Both the position numbers and the translations under genes were made by a program. From contig NZ_BMLH01000005.1 in assembly GCF_014645135.1 (NCBI RefSeq), positions 62,001 to 126,000 on the forward strand: a DNA stretch of 64,000 nucleotides, written 5' to 3'. The notes under the pieces were generated by a model. The model saw only the letters and a program-made list of their open reading frames with translations, did not search any database and was not told the origin of the DNA. This stretch comes from Rheinheimera tangshanensis. Lineage in GTDB: Bacteria > Pseudomonadota > Gammaproteobacteria > Enterobacterales > Alteromonadaceae. Shown here piece by piece: positions 1 to 10,266 of the stretch (the first letter of the stretch is position 1; each line of letters begins with the position of its first letter).

Positions 1-1
1 G

Positions 2-997
2 TTGTTTCCACAAATGACCACAGAACAAACCGAAGAGCTGGTCGTGCTACTGCAGCAAAATTTCGACAGCTACCAACAGCAAAAACAACTGGATTCAGTG
101 GCGTTAACAGGTTTAGTACAAGTGGCTCAGGGCAAACCTTTGGGTGAATTGCTGGCGATGGCGGATACCGCTTTAGGTCTGGCAAAAACCAAACAAAGTA
201 AGGCCAATAAACAAACGAACCTGTGGTATCTATTTACCGATAGTCAGGAGCAAACAGCAGAGTCGTCCTTTAGCACGAAGAACTGGCGCAGTTTAATTGA
301 CGATGTGCTGCAAGGTCAGCGGTTAAGTTTACTGGCACAGCCTATTCAACCACTGAATAAAACCAGCAAAACCTATTCCGAATTATTAGTGCGTTTTCGC
401 AGTAACGAAGATCAACTGCTGCCTACCGCTCTGTTTTTAGATATGGCGCAAAAACTCGACAAGCTGATTGAGATAGAGCAGTTGATCATAGAGCAGGCGC
501 TGACTTTGGTTGCCAATACTCCTGGCCAAATATTTGGTTTGAATCTGTCCGCTCATGCGGTGCAAGACGAAGGCTTCATCAGTTATCTGGAACGACGTTT
601 ACTAAAAGAAACTGAATTAACGTCACGGCTAGTGTTTGAAATTAGCGAATGGGGTTTGCAACAGAATCTGAAACTGAGTAAACGCCTGATTGATATGCTG
701 CATCAGTGTGGGGCCAGAGTTACAGTAGAAAAATTTGGCGCAGGTATTACGTCTTTTAAATTTTTCCGCGATTTAAAACCTGACTTTGTCAAAATGGACG
801 GCAGCTACACCCGACAAATCGAAGAGGATAAAAACAACCAGTATTTTGTCCGGCTGATGGTTGATTTGGCGCATAGGATAGGAGTGGCAGTGTTTGCTGA
901 AAATGTTGAAACGGCGGCCGAAAAACAAATGCTGGAGTCATTATTAATTGACGGGATCCAGGGGTACTACCTCAGTAAGCCTGCACCATTGGAATAA
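2..997 (+). CDS. Degenerate GGDEF/EAL-domain protein, C-terminal part (5' end outside window)
   Basis: The gene is cut by the left edge; only about 331 residues are seen and no real start is visible. The first ~75 residues look like the end of a GGDEF-type domain (ALAMADTAL-like helix), and residues ~90-331 form an EAL domain. The EAL motif reads SELLVRF, the asparagine motif is NLSAH, and the glutamate in FEISE is kept. The usual DDFG metal site is replaced by EKFGAG, DxxKID by DFVKMD, and AEGVET by AENVET, while the end QGYYLSKP is normal. With the metal-binding Asp pair lost it is unlikely to cleave c-di-GMP. By analogy with LapD-type proteins it may bind the nucleotide as a receptor. That role is inference; the domain call is firm. 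Confidence 0.8.
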   Translation: MFPQMTTEQTEELVVLLQQNFDSYQQQKQLDSVALTGLVQVAQGKPLGELLAMADTALGLAKTKQSKANKQTNLWYLFTDSQEQTAESSFSTKNWRSLIDDVLQGQRLSLLAQPIQPLNKTSKTYSELLVRFRSNEDQLLPTALFLDMAQKLDKLIEIEQLIIEQALTLVANTPGQIFGLNLSAHAVQDEGFISYLERRLLKETELTSRLVFEISEWGLQQNLKLSKRLIDMLHQCGARVTVEKFGAGITSFKFFRDLKPDFVKMDGSYTRQIEEDKNNQYFVRLMVDLAHRIGVAVFAENVETAAEKQMLESLLIDGIQGYYLSKPAPLE

Positions 998-1316
998 AGC
1001 TTCTCACAACAATCTATCTGAACCACACTACCGTATAAACAAACAACATCTGAGTGCCGGCTTGTCCCGGCCCGTCAATGGACACAGCGGTTTCGTGTAG
1101 ACGGGCGGGTACAAGACCCACCCCTACAGTTGATTGATTTTAATTAGAATTATTATAGGGGCGGCCTTTATGGTCACCCACAAATCCTGCATCGATTGAT
1201 TTTGAGGTGAATTCTGCTAGGTCAGTAGGCTCAGATAAGAGCAATTCGCGTTCAGTGCTGTTGTTTCAGACCTTACAAAGCTTCATAATAGCGCGACTTT
1301 TTTCTGGGGTTCTTTT
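998..1316. other. Intergenic stretch with an imperfect inverted repeat (REP-like)
   Basis: There is no gene in these 319 bases. Around 1100-1190 two GC-rich segments are roughly inverted copies of each other: GGGTACAAGACCCACCCCTA and, ~30 bases on, TAGGGGCGGCC followed by TTTATGGTCACCC, separated by an AT-rich centre. Such arm-spacer-arm units are typical of dispersed REP or MITE-like elements. No second copy was seen in the window. The right end carries the probable rsx promoter. Confidence 0.4.
1261..1289 (+). promoter_or_regulatory. Putative sigma-70 promoter of the rsx operon
   Basis: A -35-like TTGTTT (1261-1266) is followed after exactly 17 bases by a -10-like CATAAT (1284-1289). Transcription would begin near 1296, about 20 bases before the rsxA start. 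The -10 matches five of six consensus positions, the -35 only the first three plus partial. Prediction from sequence only. Confidence 0.4.
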
Positions 1317-1898
1317 ATGTCGGAATTTTTGCTGTTGCTGGTGAGCACTGTACTGGTGAACAACTTCGTACTGGTGAAGTTTCTCGGCTTATGCCCTGTG
1401 ATGGGTGTATCAAAAAAACTCGAAACCGCTATCGGCATGTCAATGGCCACCACTTTTGTGCTGACGTTAGCCTCACTCTGCAGTTATCTGGTGGACTATT
1501 ACATATTGCAACCACTGGATTTGCTGTACCTGCGAACTTTGGCTTTTATTCTGGTGATTGCTGTTGTCGTACAATTTACCGAGATGGTAGTACATAAAAC
1601 CAGCCCGGTGCTGTACCGCCTGTTAGGTATTTTTTTACCACTGATCACCACCAACTGTGCGGTATTAGGGGTGGCAATTCTGAACGTGAATGCCCGCCAT
1701 GACTTTTTCTCTTCCGTGGTCTATGGCTTTGGTGCCGCGGTTGGTTTTTCTTTGGTCTTGATTTTATTTGCCGCTATGCGTGAACGTCTGGCTGCTGCCG
1801 ATGTGCCAGTTTCTTTTAAAGGCGCCGCTATCGGCATGATCACTGCGGGTTTAATGTCGTTGGCCTTTATGGGCTTTACTGGTTTGGTGAAGGTGTAA
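1317..1898 (+). CDS. rsxA: Electron transport complex subunit RsxA (RnfA)
   Basis: This is an integral membrane subunit of the Rnf/Rsx complex, which couples electron flow between NADH and ferredoxin to ion movement and, in E. coli, keeps SoxR reduced. It has 193 residues, the usual length, with about six hydrophobic segments. The conserved cysteine motifs LGLCPVMG (Cys26) and TTNCAVLG are present; in related Rnf/Nqr structures these cysteines from the A/E pair hold a membrane iron-sulfur cluster. It is paralogous to RsxE further down. First gene of a tight rsxABCDGE-nth operon; the next start follows its stop directly. Confidence 0.97.
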   Translation: MSEFLLLLVSTVLVNNFVLVKFLGLCPVMGVSKKLETAIGMSMATTFVLTLASLCSYLVDYYILQPLDLLYLRTLAFILVIAVVVQFTEMVVHKTSPVLYRLLGIFLPLITTNCAVLGVAILNVNARHDFFSSVVYGFGAAVGFSLVLILFAAMRERLAAADVPVSFKGAAIGMITAGLMSLAFMGFTGLVKV

Positions 1899-2453
1899 AT
1901 GTCTATTATCACAGCCCTCTGGGCTCTGGGTATTCTGGCGCTGATTTTTGGCGCTGTGCTGGGATACGCCGCTATCCGCTTCAAGGTGGATGCTGATCCG
2001 CTGGTTGAACAAATTGATGAGATCTTACCTCAAACTCAATGTGGTCAATGTGGTTACCCTGGCTGCCGGCCTTACGCCGAAGCAATAGCCAATGGCGACG
2101 ACATCAACAAATGTCCGCCGGGTGGCGATGCGACTATTAAAAAACTGGCCGATTTAATGGGCGTTGAAGCCAAGCCTTTGGACGCAGCACAAACTCCGGC
2201 GGTCAAGCGTGTCGCTTTTATTCGCGAAGACGAGTGTATTGGCTGTACTAAATGTATTCAGGCCTGCCCTGTTGACGCTATTGTTGGTGCATCCAAGCAG
2301 ATGCACACTGTGATTGTCGACGAGTGCACTGGCTGTGATTTATGTGTTGAACCTTGTCCTGTGGATTGCATAGACATGGTGCCATTAGCCAGCAGTATTG
2401 AGCGCTGGAAGTGGGACTTAAATGCTATCCCGGTAAAAGTGCTGGAGTCGTAA
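1899..2453 (+). CDS. rsxB: Electron transport complex subunit RsxB (RnfB), iron-sulfur protein
   Basis: RsxB carries electrons within the Rnf/Rsx complex. The 184 residues begin with one membrane segment (about residues 5-27), followed by the Fe-S domain motif [10 protein letters not shown] and then two classical [4Fe-4S] ferredoxin motifs, [12 protein letters not shown] and [12 protein letters not shown]. Length and order fit the gammaproteobacterial form. The ATG follows the rsxA stop codon without a gap, so translation is probably coupled. Nothing unusual was seen. Confidence 0.97.
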   Translation: MSIITALWALGILALIFGAVLGYAAIRFKVDADPLVEQIDEILPQTQCGQCGYPGCRPYAEAIANGDDINKCPPGGDATIKKLADLMGVEAKPLDAAQTPAVKRVAFIREDECIGCTKCIQACPVDAIVGASKQMHTVIVDECTGCDLCVEPCPVDCIDMVPLASSIERWKWDLNAIPVKVLES

Positions 2454-2454
2454 C

Positions 2455-4584
2455 TTGCCTACTTTATTTCAACACATCCAGGCCGGAAAAGTCTGGGACT
2501 TTCACGGCGGTATTCATCCACCAAGCCGTAAAGAACGCACCAACCAAAAACCTGTAGCGCTTTTGGATATTCCTGACCGTTTATACATCCCACTGCGCCA
2601 ACATATTGGCGTAGCTGGCAAAGTGCTGGTAAAAGTCGGCGATCGGGTGCTCAAAGGTCAGGCTTTAACTCAAGCCGATAATGCCATGGCTGTGCCTGTG
2701 CATGCGCCAACCTCTGGCATAGTGCAGGCGATTGAACTTCATACCAGTGCCCACCCGTCGAGCTTAGCTGAACCTGCGTTAGTACTGGCGCCGGATGGCA
2801 TGGACGAATGGCGCCCTCGTAAGCCTTTAGATCCTGAGCAAGTGGATGCCTATACTTTGCTTGAACGTATTCAGGAATCAGGTATCTCCGGTATGGGCGG
2901 TGCGGGTTTCCCGACTCATATTAAAGTGAACGTAAAACAACCTGTTGATTATCTGATCATTAATGCAGTCGAGTGTGAACCCTATATCACAGCCGATGAT
3001 CTGCTGATGCAGGAACGTGCCAGCGACATTATTGCCGGTATTGAAATTTTGGTAAAACTGTTAAGCCCCAAAGCAGTGTTAATAGGGATTGAAGACGATA
3101 AGCCAATTGCAGCAGCTTCGTTAAAAGCAGCCATAGGTCAACGTACTAATTATTTTGTTCGCGAAGTACCGACCAAATACCCTTCTGGCGGCGAGAAACA
3201 GTTGATCCAGTTGCTGACTAATAAAGAAGTACCAGCAGGTCGCAGGCCTTTAGATATCGGTATAGTGATGCAAAACGTTGGAACTGCTTTTGCGATAGCA
3301 CAAGCGGTGCTGGATGATATTCCGCTGATCCACCGCGTCGTAACAGTCGCAGGCGAAACTTTAGCGCAACAACAAAATGTGTTGGCGCTGATAGGCACTC
3401 CTATCTCCGACTTACTGAATGCCTGCGGATTTCAGCCTGAACCGCAGCAGCGCATCATTGTTGGTGGCCCGATGATGGGTTTTGCCATAGCAGACTGGTC
3501 CGTGCCTGTAGTAAAAACCACCAATTGCATTTTAGCGCCCACCGAAAACGAATTAGGCGCAGCCAGTGAGGAAATGGACTGTATTCGCTGTGGCGCTTGC
3601 GCTGACGCTTGTCCAGCCAGCCTATTGCCACAACAACTATTGTGGTACAGCAAAGCCAAAGATCAGGACAAACTGGCGGAATACAATTTATCTGACTGCA
3701 TTGAATGTGGTGCCTGCGCTTATGTCTGCCCCAGCGAAATTCCGCTAGTGCATTATTACCGTGTTGCTAAGGCAGAAATACGTGAAACTCAGCGTGAAGC
3801 CTTAAAAGCTGAACAAGCTAAAGCTCGTTTTGACGCCCGCACTGAACGTTTGGAACGCGAGAAACAAGAACGTCTGGAACGTAACCAGCAACTGGCCGCT
3901 CAGCGTGTCGCCCAGCAACAGGCTAGCGGTTTGGCCAGTCAAACCGCAGCGGCGGTGCAACAAGCCTTAGAACGTACTCAACAGCAGACTGCGCCAGCTC
4001 TGGACAAAGAACAAATTATTGCCGAGCGTGAACGGAAAAAAGCCGAAGCTTTGGCTTATCAACAGCAGAAACAACAAACCCAAACCGCAGAACCGGCTTC
4101 GGTTCAAACCTCAGAGCAGACTGAAGATCCACGTAAAGCTGCAATAGCTGCAGCTTTAGCCCGCGCTAAAGCGAAAAAGCAAGCAGAAGCTCAATCTGAA
4201 GTAGCGGCAGAATCGGCTCCTGCAGAGACAGCGGCTTCTGATGCCGATGCGAAAAAAGCCGCAGTGGCTGCAGCTATAGCCCGGGCTAAGGCGAAAAAGC
4301 TGGCAGAAGCTCAATCTGAAGAAGCTGCCGAACCGGCTCCAGCAGAGACAGCCGCTTCTGATGCCGATGCGAAAAAAGCCGCAGTGGCTGCCGCTATAGC
4401 CCGTGCTAAGGCGAAAAAGCTGGCGGAGCAACCCCAGGCGGAAACAGCGCCTGCGTCTGAAGTGGCAGAGCCCGTTGCAGTGCCCACAGAGTCAACGCCT
4501 GAACAAGATGCAAAAAAAGTCGCTATTGCAGCCGCAATAGCCAGAGCCAAAGCTAAAAAACAACAAAACAGTGAGCCGTTATGA
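2455..4584 (+). CDS. rsxC: Electron transport complex subunit RsxC (RnfC)
   Basis: RsxC is the peripheral NADH/FMN-binding subunit of the Rnf complex. It has 709 residues. The nucleotide/FMN region includes [10 protein letters not shown] near residue 145, and two [4Fe-4S] motifs follow, [12 protein letters not shown] (~375) and [12 protein letters not shown] (~416). From ~445 on the chain is a charged, alanine-rich tail predicted to be coiled coil, with a repeated block ending in AIARAKAKK. The start is a TTG one base after the rsxB stop; a GGAG at 2444-2447 lies eight bases upstream and supports it. The gene overlaps rsxD by ATGA. The variable-length tail is normal for this family in gammaproteobacteria. 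Confidence 0.96.
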   Translation: MPTLFQHIQAGKVWDFHGGIHPPSRKERTNQKPVALLDIPDRLYIPLRQHIGVAGKVLVKVGDRVLKGQALTQADNAMAVPVHAPTSGIVQAIELHTSAHPSSLAEPALVLAPDGMDEWRPRKPLDPEQVDAYTLLERIQESGISGMGGAGFPTHIKVNVKQPVDYLIINAVECEPYITADDLLMQERASDIIAGIEILVKLLSPKAVLIGIEDDKPIAAASLKAAIGQRTNYFVREVPTKYPSGGEKQLIQLLTNKEVPAGRRPLDIGIVMQNVGTAFAIAQAVLDDIPLIHRVVTVAGETLAQQQNVLALIGTPISDLLNACGFQPEPQQRIIVGGPMMGFAIADWSVPVVKTTNCILAPTENELGAASEEMDCIRCGACADACPASLLPQQLLWYSKAKDQDKLAEYNLSDCIECGACAYVCPSEIPLVHYYRVAKAEIRETQREALKAEQAKARFDARTERLEREKQERLERNQQLAAQRVAQQQASGLASQTAAAVQQALERTQQQTAPALDKEQIIAERERKKAEALAYQQQKQQTQTAEPASVQTSEQTEDPRKAAIAAALARAKAKKQAEAQSEVAAESAPAETAASDADAKKAAVAAAIARAKAKKLAEAQSEEAAEPAPAETAASDADAKKAAVAAAIARAKAKKLAEQPQAETAPASEVAEPVAVPTESTPEQDAKKVAIAAAIARAKAKKQQNSEPL
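4130..4430 (+). repeat. Tandem 120-bp repeats inside rsxC
   Basis: Near-identical segments recur at a 120-base step (for example GCGAAAAAGC at about 4171, 4291 and 4411), giving 40-residue units with the core [17 protein letters not shown] further diverged unit lies at the very end of the gene (~4508-4570). The repeat keeps the reading frame, so copy number can change without breaking the protein. Confidence 0.85.
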
Positions 4585-5645
4585 GTTTTAAAATCGCCAG
4601 CTCTCCGCACCAGCACAGTCAAAAAAGTACGGCTCAACTGATGAAACTCGTTGCACTTGCCGCGCTGCCTGGTATCGCCGTACAAGCATACTTTTTTGGG
4701 TATGGCGTGCTCATTCAATTGGTGCTCGCGAGCGTCACAGCACTCTGCTGTGAAGCCGCTGTACTGGCTATTCGTAGTAAAAAAATCAAAGTTAAACTGC
4801 TGGATCACAGCGCTTTAGTTACAGCCCTTTTGCTGGCGGTTGCCATTCCTTCTTACGCCCCCTGGTGGCTGGTGGTGATAGGCACTGCCTTTGCCATTAT
4901 CGTTGTAAAACAATTATACGGCGGCTTAGGTCATAACTTGTTTAACCCTGCCATGGCAGCTTATGTACTGCTGCTGGTGTCCTTTCCTCTGCCCATGACC
5001 AGTTGGTTACCAGCAGCTCCCGTACAGCACGTCACTGTAGGCCCACTTGATGCTGTCTGCGCTATTTTCACCGACTTTAGCTGCAGCGGTTACAGTGTCA
5101 GCCAACTCCGTCAGGATGCGGACGGCATCAGTATGGCGACGCCTTTGGATACTTTAAAAACTGATCTGTCGCAGGGTTACACCACCGCAGAAAGTTTAAA
5201 AAAACCTGTATTTGGCTGGTTGTCTGGTGAAGGTTGGTTTTGGGTCAATTTGGCTTATTTGCTCGGTGGTTTGTTTTTATTGCAGCAAAAAGTCATTCAG
5301 TGGCGCATTCCAGTGGCTGTATTGGGCTCGTTATTTGGTTGCAGTCTACTGGCATGGCTGATTTCCCCCGATACCAATGCCAGCCCGATATTCCAGCTAT
5401 TTTCGGGTGCCACTATGCTGGCAGCATTTTTTATTGCCACAGACCCGGTATCCGCCTCCACCACTGAGAAAGGCCGCTTGATTTTTGGTGCTTTAATAGG
5501 GGTCTTAGTATTTTTGATCCGCAGCTACGGCGGTTATCCGGATGCTTTTGCTTTTGCCGTCATGCTGGCCAATATGACAGTGCCTTTAATTGACTACTAC
5601 ACCCAACCACGCACTTATGGCCATAAACACAAAGGAGCGCGCTGA
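4581..5645 (+). CDS. rsxD: Electron transport complex subunit RsxD (RnfD)
   Basis: RsxD is a membrane subunit of the Rnf complex that carries covalently bound FMN. The protein has 354 residues and about nine or ten hydrophobic segments. The motif [15 protein letters not shown] contains the threonine that in this family is linked to FMN through a phosphodiester bond. [11 protein letters not shown] is another conserved patch. The start overlaps the rsxC stop (ATGA) and the stop overlaps the rsxG start (TGATG), so the genes are translationally coupled. Confidence 0.96.
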   Translation: MSFKIASSPHQHSQKSTAQLMKLVALAALPGIAVQAYFFGYGVLIQLVLASVTALCCEAAVLAIRSKKIKVKLLDHSALVTALLLAVAIPSYAPWWLVVIGTAFAIIVVKQLYGGLGHNLFNPAMAAYVLLLVSFPLPMTSWLPAAPVQHVTVGPLDAVCAIFTDFSCSGYSVSQLRQDADGISMATPLDTLKTDLSQGYTTAESLKKPVFGWLSGEGWFWVNLAYLLGGLFLLQQKVIQWRIPVAVLGSLFGCSLLAWLISPDTNASPIFQLFSGATMLAAFFIATDPVSASTTEKGRLIFGALIGVLVFLIRSYGGYPDAFAFAVMLANMTVPLIDYYTQPRTYGHKHKGAR

Positions 5646-6271
5646 TGCTAAGTTCTGTTGGTAAAAATGCGCTGTTGCTTGGAACTGCGGCTGTACTTTG
5701 TGTCTTTGCAGTAGCCGCTGTCAATGAAATCACCAAAACAGAAATTGAACAGCAACAGCTCGCCAGTAAATTGAATACTTTGGTGGAAGTTATGCCAGAA
5801 CTTGCAGGCAATACCGACATACTGAAGGACTGTGTCGCGGTGCTCGATACCCAGTTATTGGGAAAAGATGCTAAACAAAAAATCTACCGTTACCGCACGG
5901 AAGGCCAGCTCAAAGCCTATTTGATGGAGACCACAGCACCAGATGGTTACAGTGGTGCTATTGAGGTGTTGGCAGCTATTAGTCCAGACAGCGAAGTGAT
6001 TGGGGTACGGGTTCTAAGCCATAAAGAAACACCAGGCCTTGGCGATAAAGTAGAGCTGCGTAAAACCCCTTGGATACTGAGTTTTAATGGCCAGACCGTT
6101 GCTTCTGCCGAAGATAAAAGTTTTGCGGTCAAAAAAGACGGCGGTCAGTTTGATCAGTTTGCCGGTGCTACTATTACGCCTCGTGCTGTTGTAAAAGCAG
6201 TGAAAAACGCTGCAGTTTATATTCAGCAACATCCTGAACTGGCCAGCTTGCCAGCCGATTGTGGAGCCTGA
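5645..6271 (+). CDS. rsxG: Electron transport complex subunit RsxG (RnfG)
   Basis: RsxG is the periplasm-facing flavoprotein of the Rnf complex. It has 208 residues, with one N-terminal membrane anchor (about residues 9-27) and a periplasmic domain. The motif [12 protein letters not shown] near residue 175 carries the FMN-accepting threonine. [12 protein letters not shown] is a conserved family patch. The gene overlaps rsxD by one base. Its stop is followed five bases later by the preferred rsxE ATG. Confidence 0.96.
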   Translation: MLSSVGKNALLLGTAAVLCVFAVAAVNEITKTEIEQQQLASKLNTLVEVMPELAGNTDILKDCVAVLDTQLLGKDAKQKIYRYRTEGQLKAYLMETTAPDGYSGAIEVLAAISPDSEVIGVRVLSHKETPGLGDKVELRKTPWILSFNGQTVASAEDKSFAVKKDGGQFDQFAGATITPRAVVKAVKNAAVYIQQHPELASLPADCGA

Positions 6272-6275
6272 AGCA

Positions 6276-6974
6276 ATGAATCACTATCAGGAAATAATTC
6301 GTCAGGGCCTGTGGAAAAATAATCCAGGGTTAGTGCAGTTATTGGGGCTTTGTCCTTTATTAGCAGTCACCTCCAGTTTAACCAACGCCTTAGGCTTAGG
6401 TTTGGCTACTATGCTGGTGTTATTGTGCACTAATACTGTAGTGTCGCTTATTCGTAACTATGTACCGAATGAAATCCGTATCCCGGTTTTTGTGATGGTC
6501 ATCGCGTCTGTGGTCACAGTCATTGAACTGTTGATGCACGCCTTTCTATACAACCTGTATCAGGCCTTGGGTATTTTTATTCCGCTTATTGTCACCAACT
6601 GCATAGTGATTGGTCGCGCCGAAGCCTATGCCTCCAAGAATGCCGTGTTACCGGCTGCTTTTGATGGTTTGATGATGGGCACAGGTTTTGCGTTAGTGCT
6701 TTGCACTTTAGGAGCCATTCGTGAAGTGATAGGTGCTGGTACTCTATTCGCCGGTGCCGATTTATTGCTGGGCGATTGGGCAAAAGTACTGACCATTCAT
6801 TTATATCAGGCCGACCATCAGTTTTTATTAGCGATTTTGCCACCTGGCGCCTTTTTAGTGATGGGATTTTTGATTGCAGGTAAAAATGCTATAGATGCCC
6901 GAGCCGCAGCCAAAGCTAAACCTGCAGAGCAGAAAATCAGCAGAGCACGGGTCACGCAAGTGTCCGCCCAGTGA
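6276..6974 (+). CDS. rsxE: Electron transport complex subunit RsxE (RnfE)
   Basis: This is an integral membrane subunit of the Rnf complex and a paralogue of RsxA; the two form an inverted pair. It has 232 residues from the ATG chosen here. A longer frame opens at a GTG inside rsxG (6261), but the GGAG at 6263-6266 sits nine bases before the ATG at 6276, which decides the start. The motifs [10 protein letters not shown] and [12 protein letters not shown] carry the conserved cysteines. About six hydrophobic segments are followed by a short charged tail. Confidence 0.95.
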   Translation: MNHYQEIIRQGLWKNNPGLVQLLGLCPLLAVTSSLTNALGLGLATMLVLLCTNTVVSLIRNYVPNEIRIPVFVMVIASVVTVIELLMHAFLYNLYQALGIFIPLIVTNCIVIGRAEAYASKNAVLPAAFDGLMMGTGFALVLCTLGAIREVIGAGTLFAGADLLLGDWAKVLTIHLYQADHQFLLAILPPGAFLVMGFLIAGKNAIDARAAAKAKPAEQKISRARVTQVSAQ

Positions 6975-7001
6975 AACGCTTAGAGATTTAAACAGAACCC
7001 A

Positions 7002-7664
7002 ATGAATAAAGAAAAACGCATTCAGATTTTACAGCGCCTGCGGGAGAATAACCCTAAACCCACCACTGAGCTGGAGTTTAATTCACCTTTTGAATTACTG
7101 GTGGCCGTGTTGTTATCAGCTCAGGCCACGGACGTTAGTGTCAATAAGGCCACCCGCCTGCTCTACCCTGTCGCCAATACGCCGCAGGCTATTTTTGATT
7201 TGGGCGTGGATGGAGTAAAGCAGTACATCAAAACCATAGGGCTTTTTAACTCCAAAGCAGAAAACCTGATTAAAACCTGTCGTATTCTGCTGGATAAGCA
7301 CAATGGCGAAGTGCCGGAAAACCGTGAAGCCTTAGAAGCATTGCCTGGTGTAGGCCGCAAAACGGCTAATGTGGTTTTAAATACAGCCTTCGGTTGGCTC
7401 AAGGATAACGAGGGCAAATACTTTATCGCGGTCGATACTCATATCCAGCGCGTCGCCAATCGCACCGGCTACGCTAAAGGCAAAACGGTTGAAGAAACGG
7501 AACAAAGTATTATCCGCAACACGCCAAATAAAGAAGAATTTATGTTCGACCTTCACCACTGGCTGATTTTGCATGGCCGCTATACCTGCGTGGCACGCAA
7601 ACCTAAATGTGGCTCTTGTATCATTGAAGACCTTTGCGAGTTCAAAGAGAAAACAGAAGAGTAA
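7002..7664 (+). CDS. nth: Endonuclease III (DNA glycosylase/AP lyase)
   Basis: Nth removes oxidised pyrimidines from DNA and cuts at abasic sites. The 220-residue protein has the helix-hairpin-helix LPGVGRKTANVV with the catalytic lysine at 120, and the catalytic aspartate in VDTHIQRVANR (~145). A C-terminal [4Fe-4S] site has the spacing C-x6-C-x2-C-x5-C (CVARKPKCGSCIIEDLC). It carries a short insertion (LKDNEGKY) before the catalytic Asp that makes it slightly longer than the E. coli enzyme. Position after rsxE is conserved in gammaproteobacteria. Confidence 0.97.
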   Translation: MNKEKRIQILQRLRENNPKPTTELEFNSPFELLVAVLLSAQATDVSVNKATRLLYPVANTPQAIFDLGVDGVKQYIKTIGLFNSKAENLIKTCRILLDKHNGEVPENREALEALPGVGRKTANVVLNTAFGWLKDNEGKYFIAVDTHIQRVANRTGYAKGKTVEETEQSIIRNTPNKEEFMFDLHHWLILHGRYTCVARKPKCGSCIIEDLCEFKEKTEE

Positions 7665-7675
7665 ACTTATTATTC

Positions 7676-7701
7676 AGGGCGCCAGTTCAACGTCACGCCC
7701 T
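7676..7701. terminator. Weak hairpin between convergent nth and chemotaxis gene
   Basis: AGGGCG (7676-7681) can pair with CGCCCT (7696-7701) across a 14-base loop, followed by TATAAA. It lies between convergent genes and could end transcription, but the stem is short and there is no clear T-run. Confidence 0.25.
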
Positions 7702-7723
7702 TATAAACTTTACACTCTGATTA

Positions 7724-9019
7724 TTATTGGATCGCAGATACGGACTGCACAACCTCTTGTGCACCTTTTTCTATATCCATAATAATGCTGGACAGCTGCA
7801 CTATTTTTTCTCCATTTTGGCTGCTTAAGCCATCTATAGAGTTAATTGCTTGCATCACCTGGTCCGTGACGTCAAGGTTTCTTGCCACAACCTTAGCTAT
7901 GTCATTCGTTGCAGCACTGGTTCTGGAAGCCAAAGACCTGACTTCATCTGCAACTACGGCAAAACCGCGCCCCGCCTCACCAGCCCTTGCCGCCTCGATA
8001 GCAGCATTCAGAGCAAGCAGATTAGTCTGCTCTGCAACAGAGCGGATCATAGTCACCATACTGGAAATTTCTTTTGCCTGATCACTCAATCGTTGAATAA
8101 CCTGATTAGTCGCCAAAACGGTTTCAGATATTTCGCTCGCCAGATCTAAAGAGAACCCAATATGACTTTTCCCTTGTTCAGCGATATTAAATGTCTGTAA
8201 TGCTGTGTCATGGGCAATCTGAGCCGCTTGTTTTGTCCTCATGGCTTGCATAACCCGGTCGGTAATGACGGTGGCAAACTTTATCACTTTGATGATATTG
8301 CCAGTGTCATCTTTTACCGGGTTATAACTGGCCTCAAGCCATATCTCACGGCCTCTGGCATCGTAGCGCTTAAACTTACCCGAGCTAAGTTTGCCTCCCG
8401 CCAGATTTCTCCAGAACTCTGGGTTCTCCCTGTAAAAACTATCATCACAAAACATCTTGTGGTGCTTGTTAATAATGTCAGAAAGTTGATATCCCATGAC
8501 CTGCAGGAAGTTGTCGTTGGCATGAACAATTTCACCATCAGGGGTAAATTCGATAATAGCCATCGCTTTGTCCAGCGCAGAATATATAGCATGTTGATCA
8601 GCCAGATCCGCGGTTTGCTCTGTTACATCCGAAGCAATTTTAATAACGTTTGTGACTTTTCCGTCGTGGTTGTGAACGGGAAAATAAGTCGCCTCCAACC
8701 AAATAGACTTTGCAGCCTTAGTTTTTCTGCGAAATGTTCCATGCTTAGCTTTTCCAGAGGCGAGCTCAGACCAAAAGTTCTTATACTCATAGCTTGAAGA
8801 ATAGTGGGAGTCACAAAAAATTGAGTGATGTTTACCTACTATTTCAGATAACGAATAACCGACAGTCAGCAGAAACAATTCGTTCGCATTCTGGATATAG
8901 CCATCAGGCGAGAACTGTATAAATGCAACACTACCTTTAATGGCTGAAATCACAGAGTGCGCCTCTGACAACTCCTTCCTTAGTCTTTCGTTTTCTAATT
9001 TAATTGTTTTGTTAAACAT
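7724..9019 (-). CDS. Cytoplasmic methyl-accepting chemotaxis protein with two PAS domains
   Basis: The protein has 431 residues from the ATG chosen here. A short coiled-coil start is followed by two PAS domains (about residues 35-135 and 155-255), each with the GYSLSEI/GYQLSDI and [18 protein letters not shown] patches typical of Aer-like sensors. A short MCP signalling domain follows, with the near-invariant tip [19 protein letters not shown]. No membrane segment is seen, so it probably senses a soluble or redox signal (haem or flavin in PAS is possible) and acts on CheA. A TTG at 9040 would add seven residues, but the -10 box at 9053-9058 would put that codon almost at the transcript end, so I prefer the ATG at 9019. 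It stands alone and converges with nth. Confidence 0.9.
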   Translation of the reverse strand: MFNKTIKLENERLRKELSEAHSVISAIKGSVAFIQFSPDGYIQNANELFLLTVGYSLSEIVGKHHSIFCDSHYSSSYEYKNFWSELASGKAKHGTFRRKTKAAKSIWLEATYFPVHNHDGKVTNVIKIASDVTEQTADLADQHAIYSALDKAMAIIEFTPDGEIVHANDNFLQVMGYQLSDIINKHHKMFCDDSFYRENPEFWRNLAGGKLSSGKFKRYDARGREIWLEASYNPVKDDTGNIIKVIKFATVITDRVMQAMRTKQAAQIAHDTALQTFNIAEQGKSHIGFSLDLASEISETVLATNQVIQRLSDQAKEISSMVTMIRSVAEQTNLLALNAAIEAARAGEAGRGFAVVADEVRSLASRTSAATNDIAKVVARNLDVTDQVMQAINSIDGLSSQNGEKIVQLSSIIMDIEKGAQEVVQSVSAIQ

Positions 9020-9052
9020 CTTTAGGCTGTTTCGATTCAAGTGTATTTGGTG

Positions 9053-9058
9053 ATTATA
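9053..9058 (-). promoter_or_regulatory. Putative -10 box of the chemotaxis gene
   Basis: On the minus strand the hexamer reads TATAAT, a perfect -10, about 34 bases before the ATG at 9019. No convincing -35 at 17 bases was found, and no FliA-type promoter was recognised. Confidence 0.35.
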
Positions 9059-9240
9059 CAGTAATAATTCAAAAAAGTATCATTTTTGCAATTTTTGCCG
9101 AATTTGCGATATTTAAGACTTTTATAATCTACACCGCAATACGCTGATAATCAGACCAATATTCAGGAACAGAGTCGTTGACCCTGATAGTTTCACTCCT
9201 GACCTTTCAACGCGCCCCCATCCTTCATGATGCAGCATGA

Positions 9241-10230
9241 CTAGGATGATGGTTGTGCTTGCGAAGTCTGAAGATAATCAAGGAAATGCCGGGCTGTTGC
9301 CGATAGCGGGTTGTCTTTGCGCCATACTACGGACCAATGCCGCAGAATAGGGAAATCTTTCACTTGCATTATGCCGAGCCCGGCTTGCAGCAAGGCGCTT
9401 GAGTCTAATGGCACAGAGTTTTGGCTAGTGGCAGCCGCTGCATAGCGGCCAGGCCATAAAGCAGGTTGTACGGCCAACTGCGACAAGACAGCGATACCTA
9501 AACCAGCCGCCACCGAATGTTTTATGGCTTCATTACTGCCTAAACTCATCACCACATTAGGTTTGAAGTTGTGCTTTGTGAAATGCTGCTCCGCTGCCAT
9601 GCGGGTGCCACTACCCGGCTCGCGCATCAACCAGCGCTCGTTGCTTAAATCACTGAGATCAACAGTTTTGTTGACTAAAGCATGTTTTGAAGAGGCGATA
9701 ATGACTAGCGGATTAATCTGGAACTGCATCCGATCCAAAGGTAAGTCATCTGGAGGCATCATCATCACCGCCAGATCGTCCATGCCTTGAGTAAGGCGCC
9801 CTACCACTCTGTCTCTGTTTTCAATAGCCAGCTCAATTTCTACACCCTGATGCGCAGCAGAAAATGGTCCTAATAAGTCAGGCACAAAGTACTCTGCTGT
9901 CGTCACCGCCGCAATGCGCAGACGCCCACTGATCAAACCGTTAATTTCTGCAATTCTGGATTCAAAGCGCTGCCAACACGCAGCTACTTCACGAACCGCT
10001 TTGTACAACTCTTCACCGGCCTGAGTTAAGCGAATTTGTCTGCCTGTAGTTTCGAATAATCGCTGCCCAGTGGTGATAGCTAACTCCCGCAACTGCACAG
10101 ATACCGTAGGTTGACTGACATAGAGTTCCTGTGCTGCTTTGGTCACAGATAACAAACGTGCTGTGGCTTCAAAAGCCCGCAGTTGCTGTGGAGTAATACG
10201 CTGAAATCGGGCAAGAGTTAAGGCTGGCAT
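9241..10230 (-). CDS. LysR-family transcriptional regulator, CbbR-like
   Basis: The 329-residue protein has an N-terminal winged helix-turn-helix (residues ~15-75; ATARLLSVTKAAQELYVSQPTVS) and a LysR substrate-binding domain of the CbbR/RuBisCO-regulator type (RIAAVTTAEYFVPDLLGPF, REPGSGTR). CbbR relatives often respond to organic-acid or phosphorylated metabolites. The start is the ATG at 10230; a TTG directly before it is less likely. It is divergent from the isocitrate dehydrogenase gene and shares a ~130-base region with an 18-bp palindrome, so control of that gene is the obvious inference. No cbb genes are near. Confidence 0.88.
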   Translation of the reverse strand: MPALTLARFQRITPQQLRAFEATARLLSVTKAAQELYVSQPTVSVQLRELAITTGQRLFETTGRQIRLTQAGEELYKAVREVAACWQRFESRIAEINGLISGRLRIAAVTTAEYFVPDLLGPFSAAHQGVEIELAIENRDRVVGRLTQGMDDLAVMMMPPDDLPLDRMQFQINPLVIIASSKHALVNKTVDLSDLSNERWLMREPGSGTRMAAEQHFTKHNFKPNVVMSLGSNEAIKHSVAAGLGIAVLSQLAVQPALWPGRYAAAATSQNSVPLDSSALLQAGLGIMQVKDFPILRHWSVVWRKDNPLSATARHFLDYLQTSQAQPSS

Positions 10231-10266
10231 CAAAGAAACTCAATCAGATCAAACACAACCCCAATT

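Noticed and set aside
4311-4808. 165-codon minus-strand frame over the end of rsxC
   Set aside because: It arises from the repeated GC-rich rsxC tail read backwards and runs into rsxD; no independent support.
8210-8797. 195-codon open frame on the plus strand opposite the chemotaxis gene
   Set aside because: It is antisense to well-conserved PAS domains, has no recognisable domain and no ribosome binding site; it is a shadow frame.
9060-9140. Possible FliA (flagellar sigma) promoter ahead of the chemotaxis gene
   Set aside because: TAAA and CGGC-like pieces are present but the spacing does not fit the FliA consensus.
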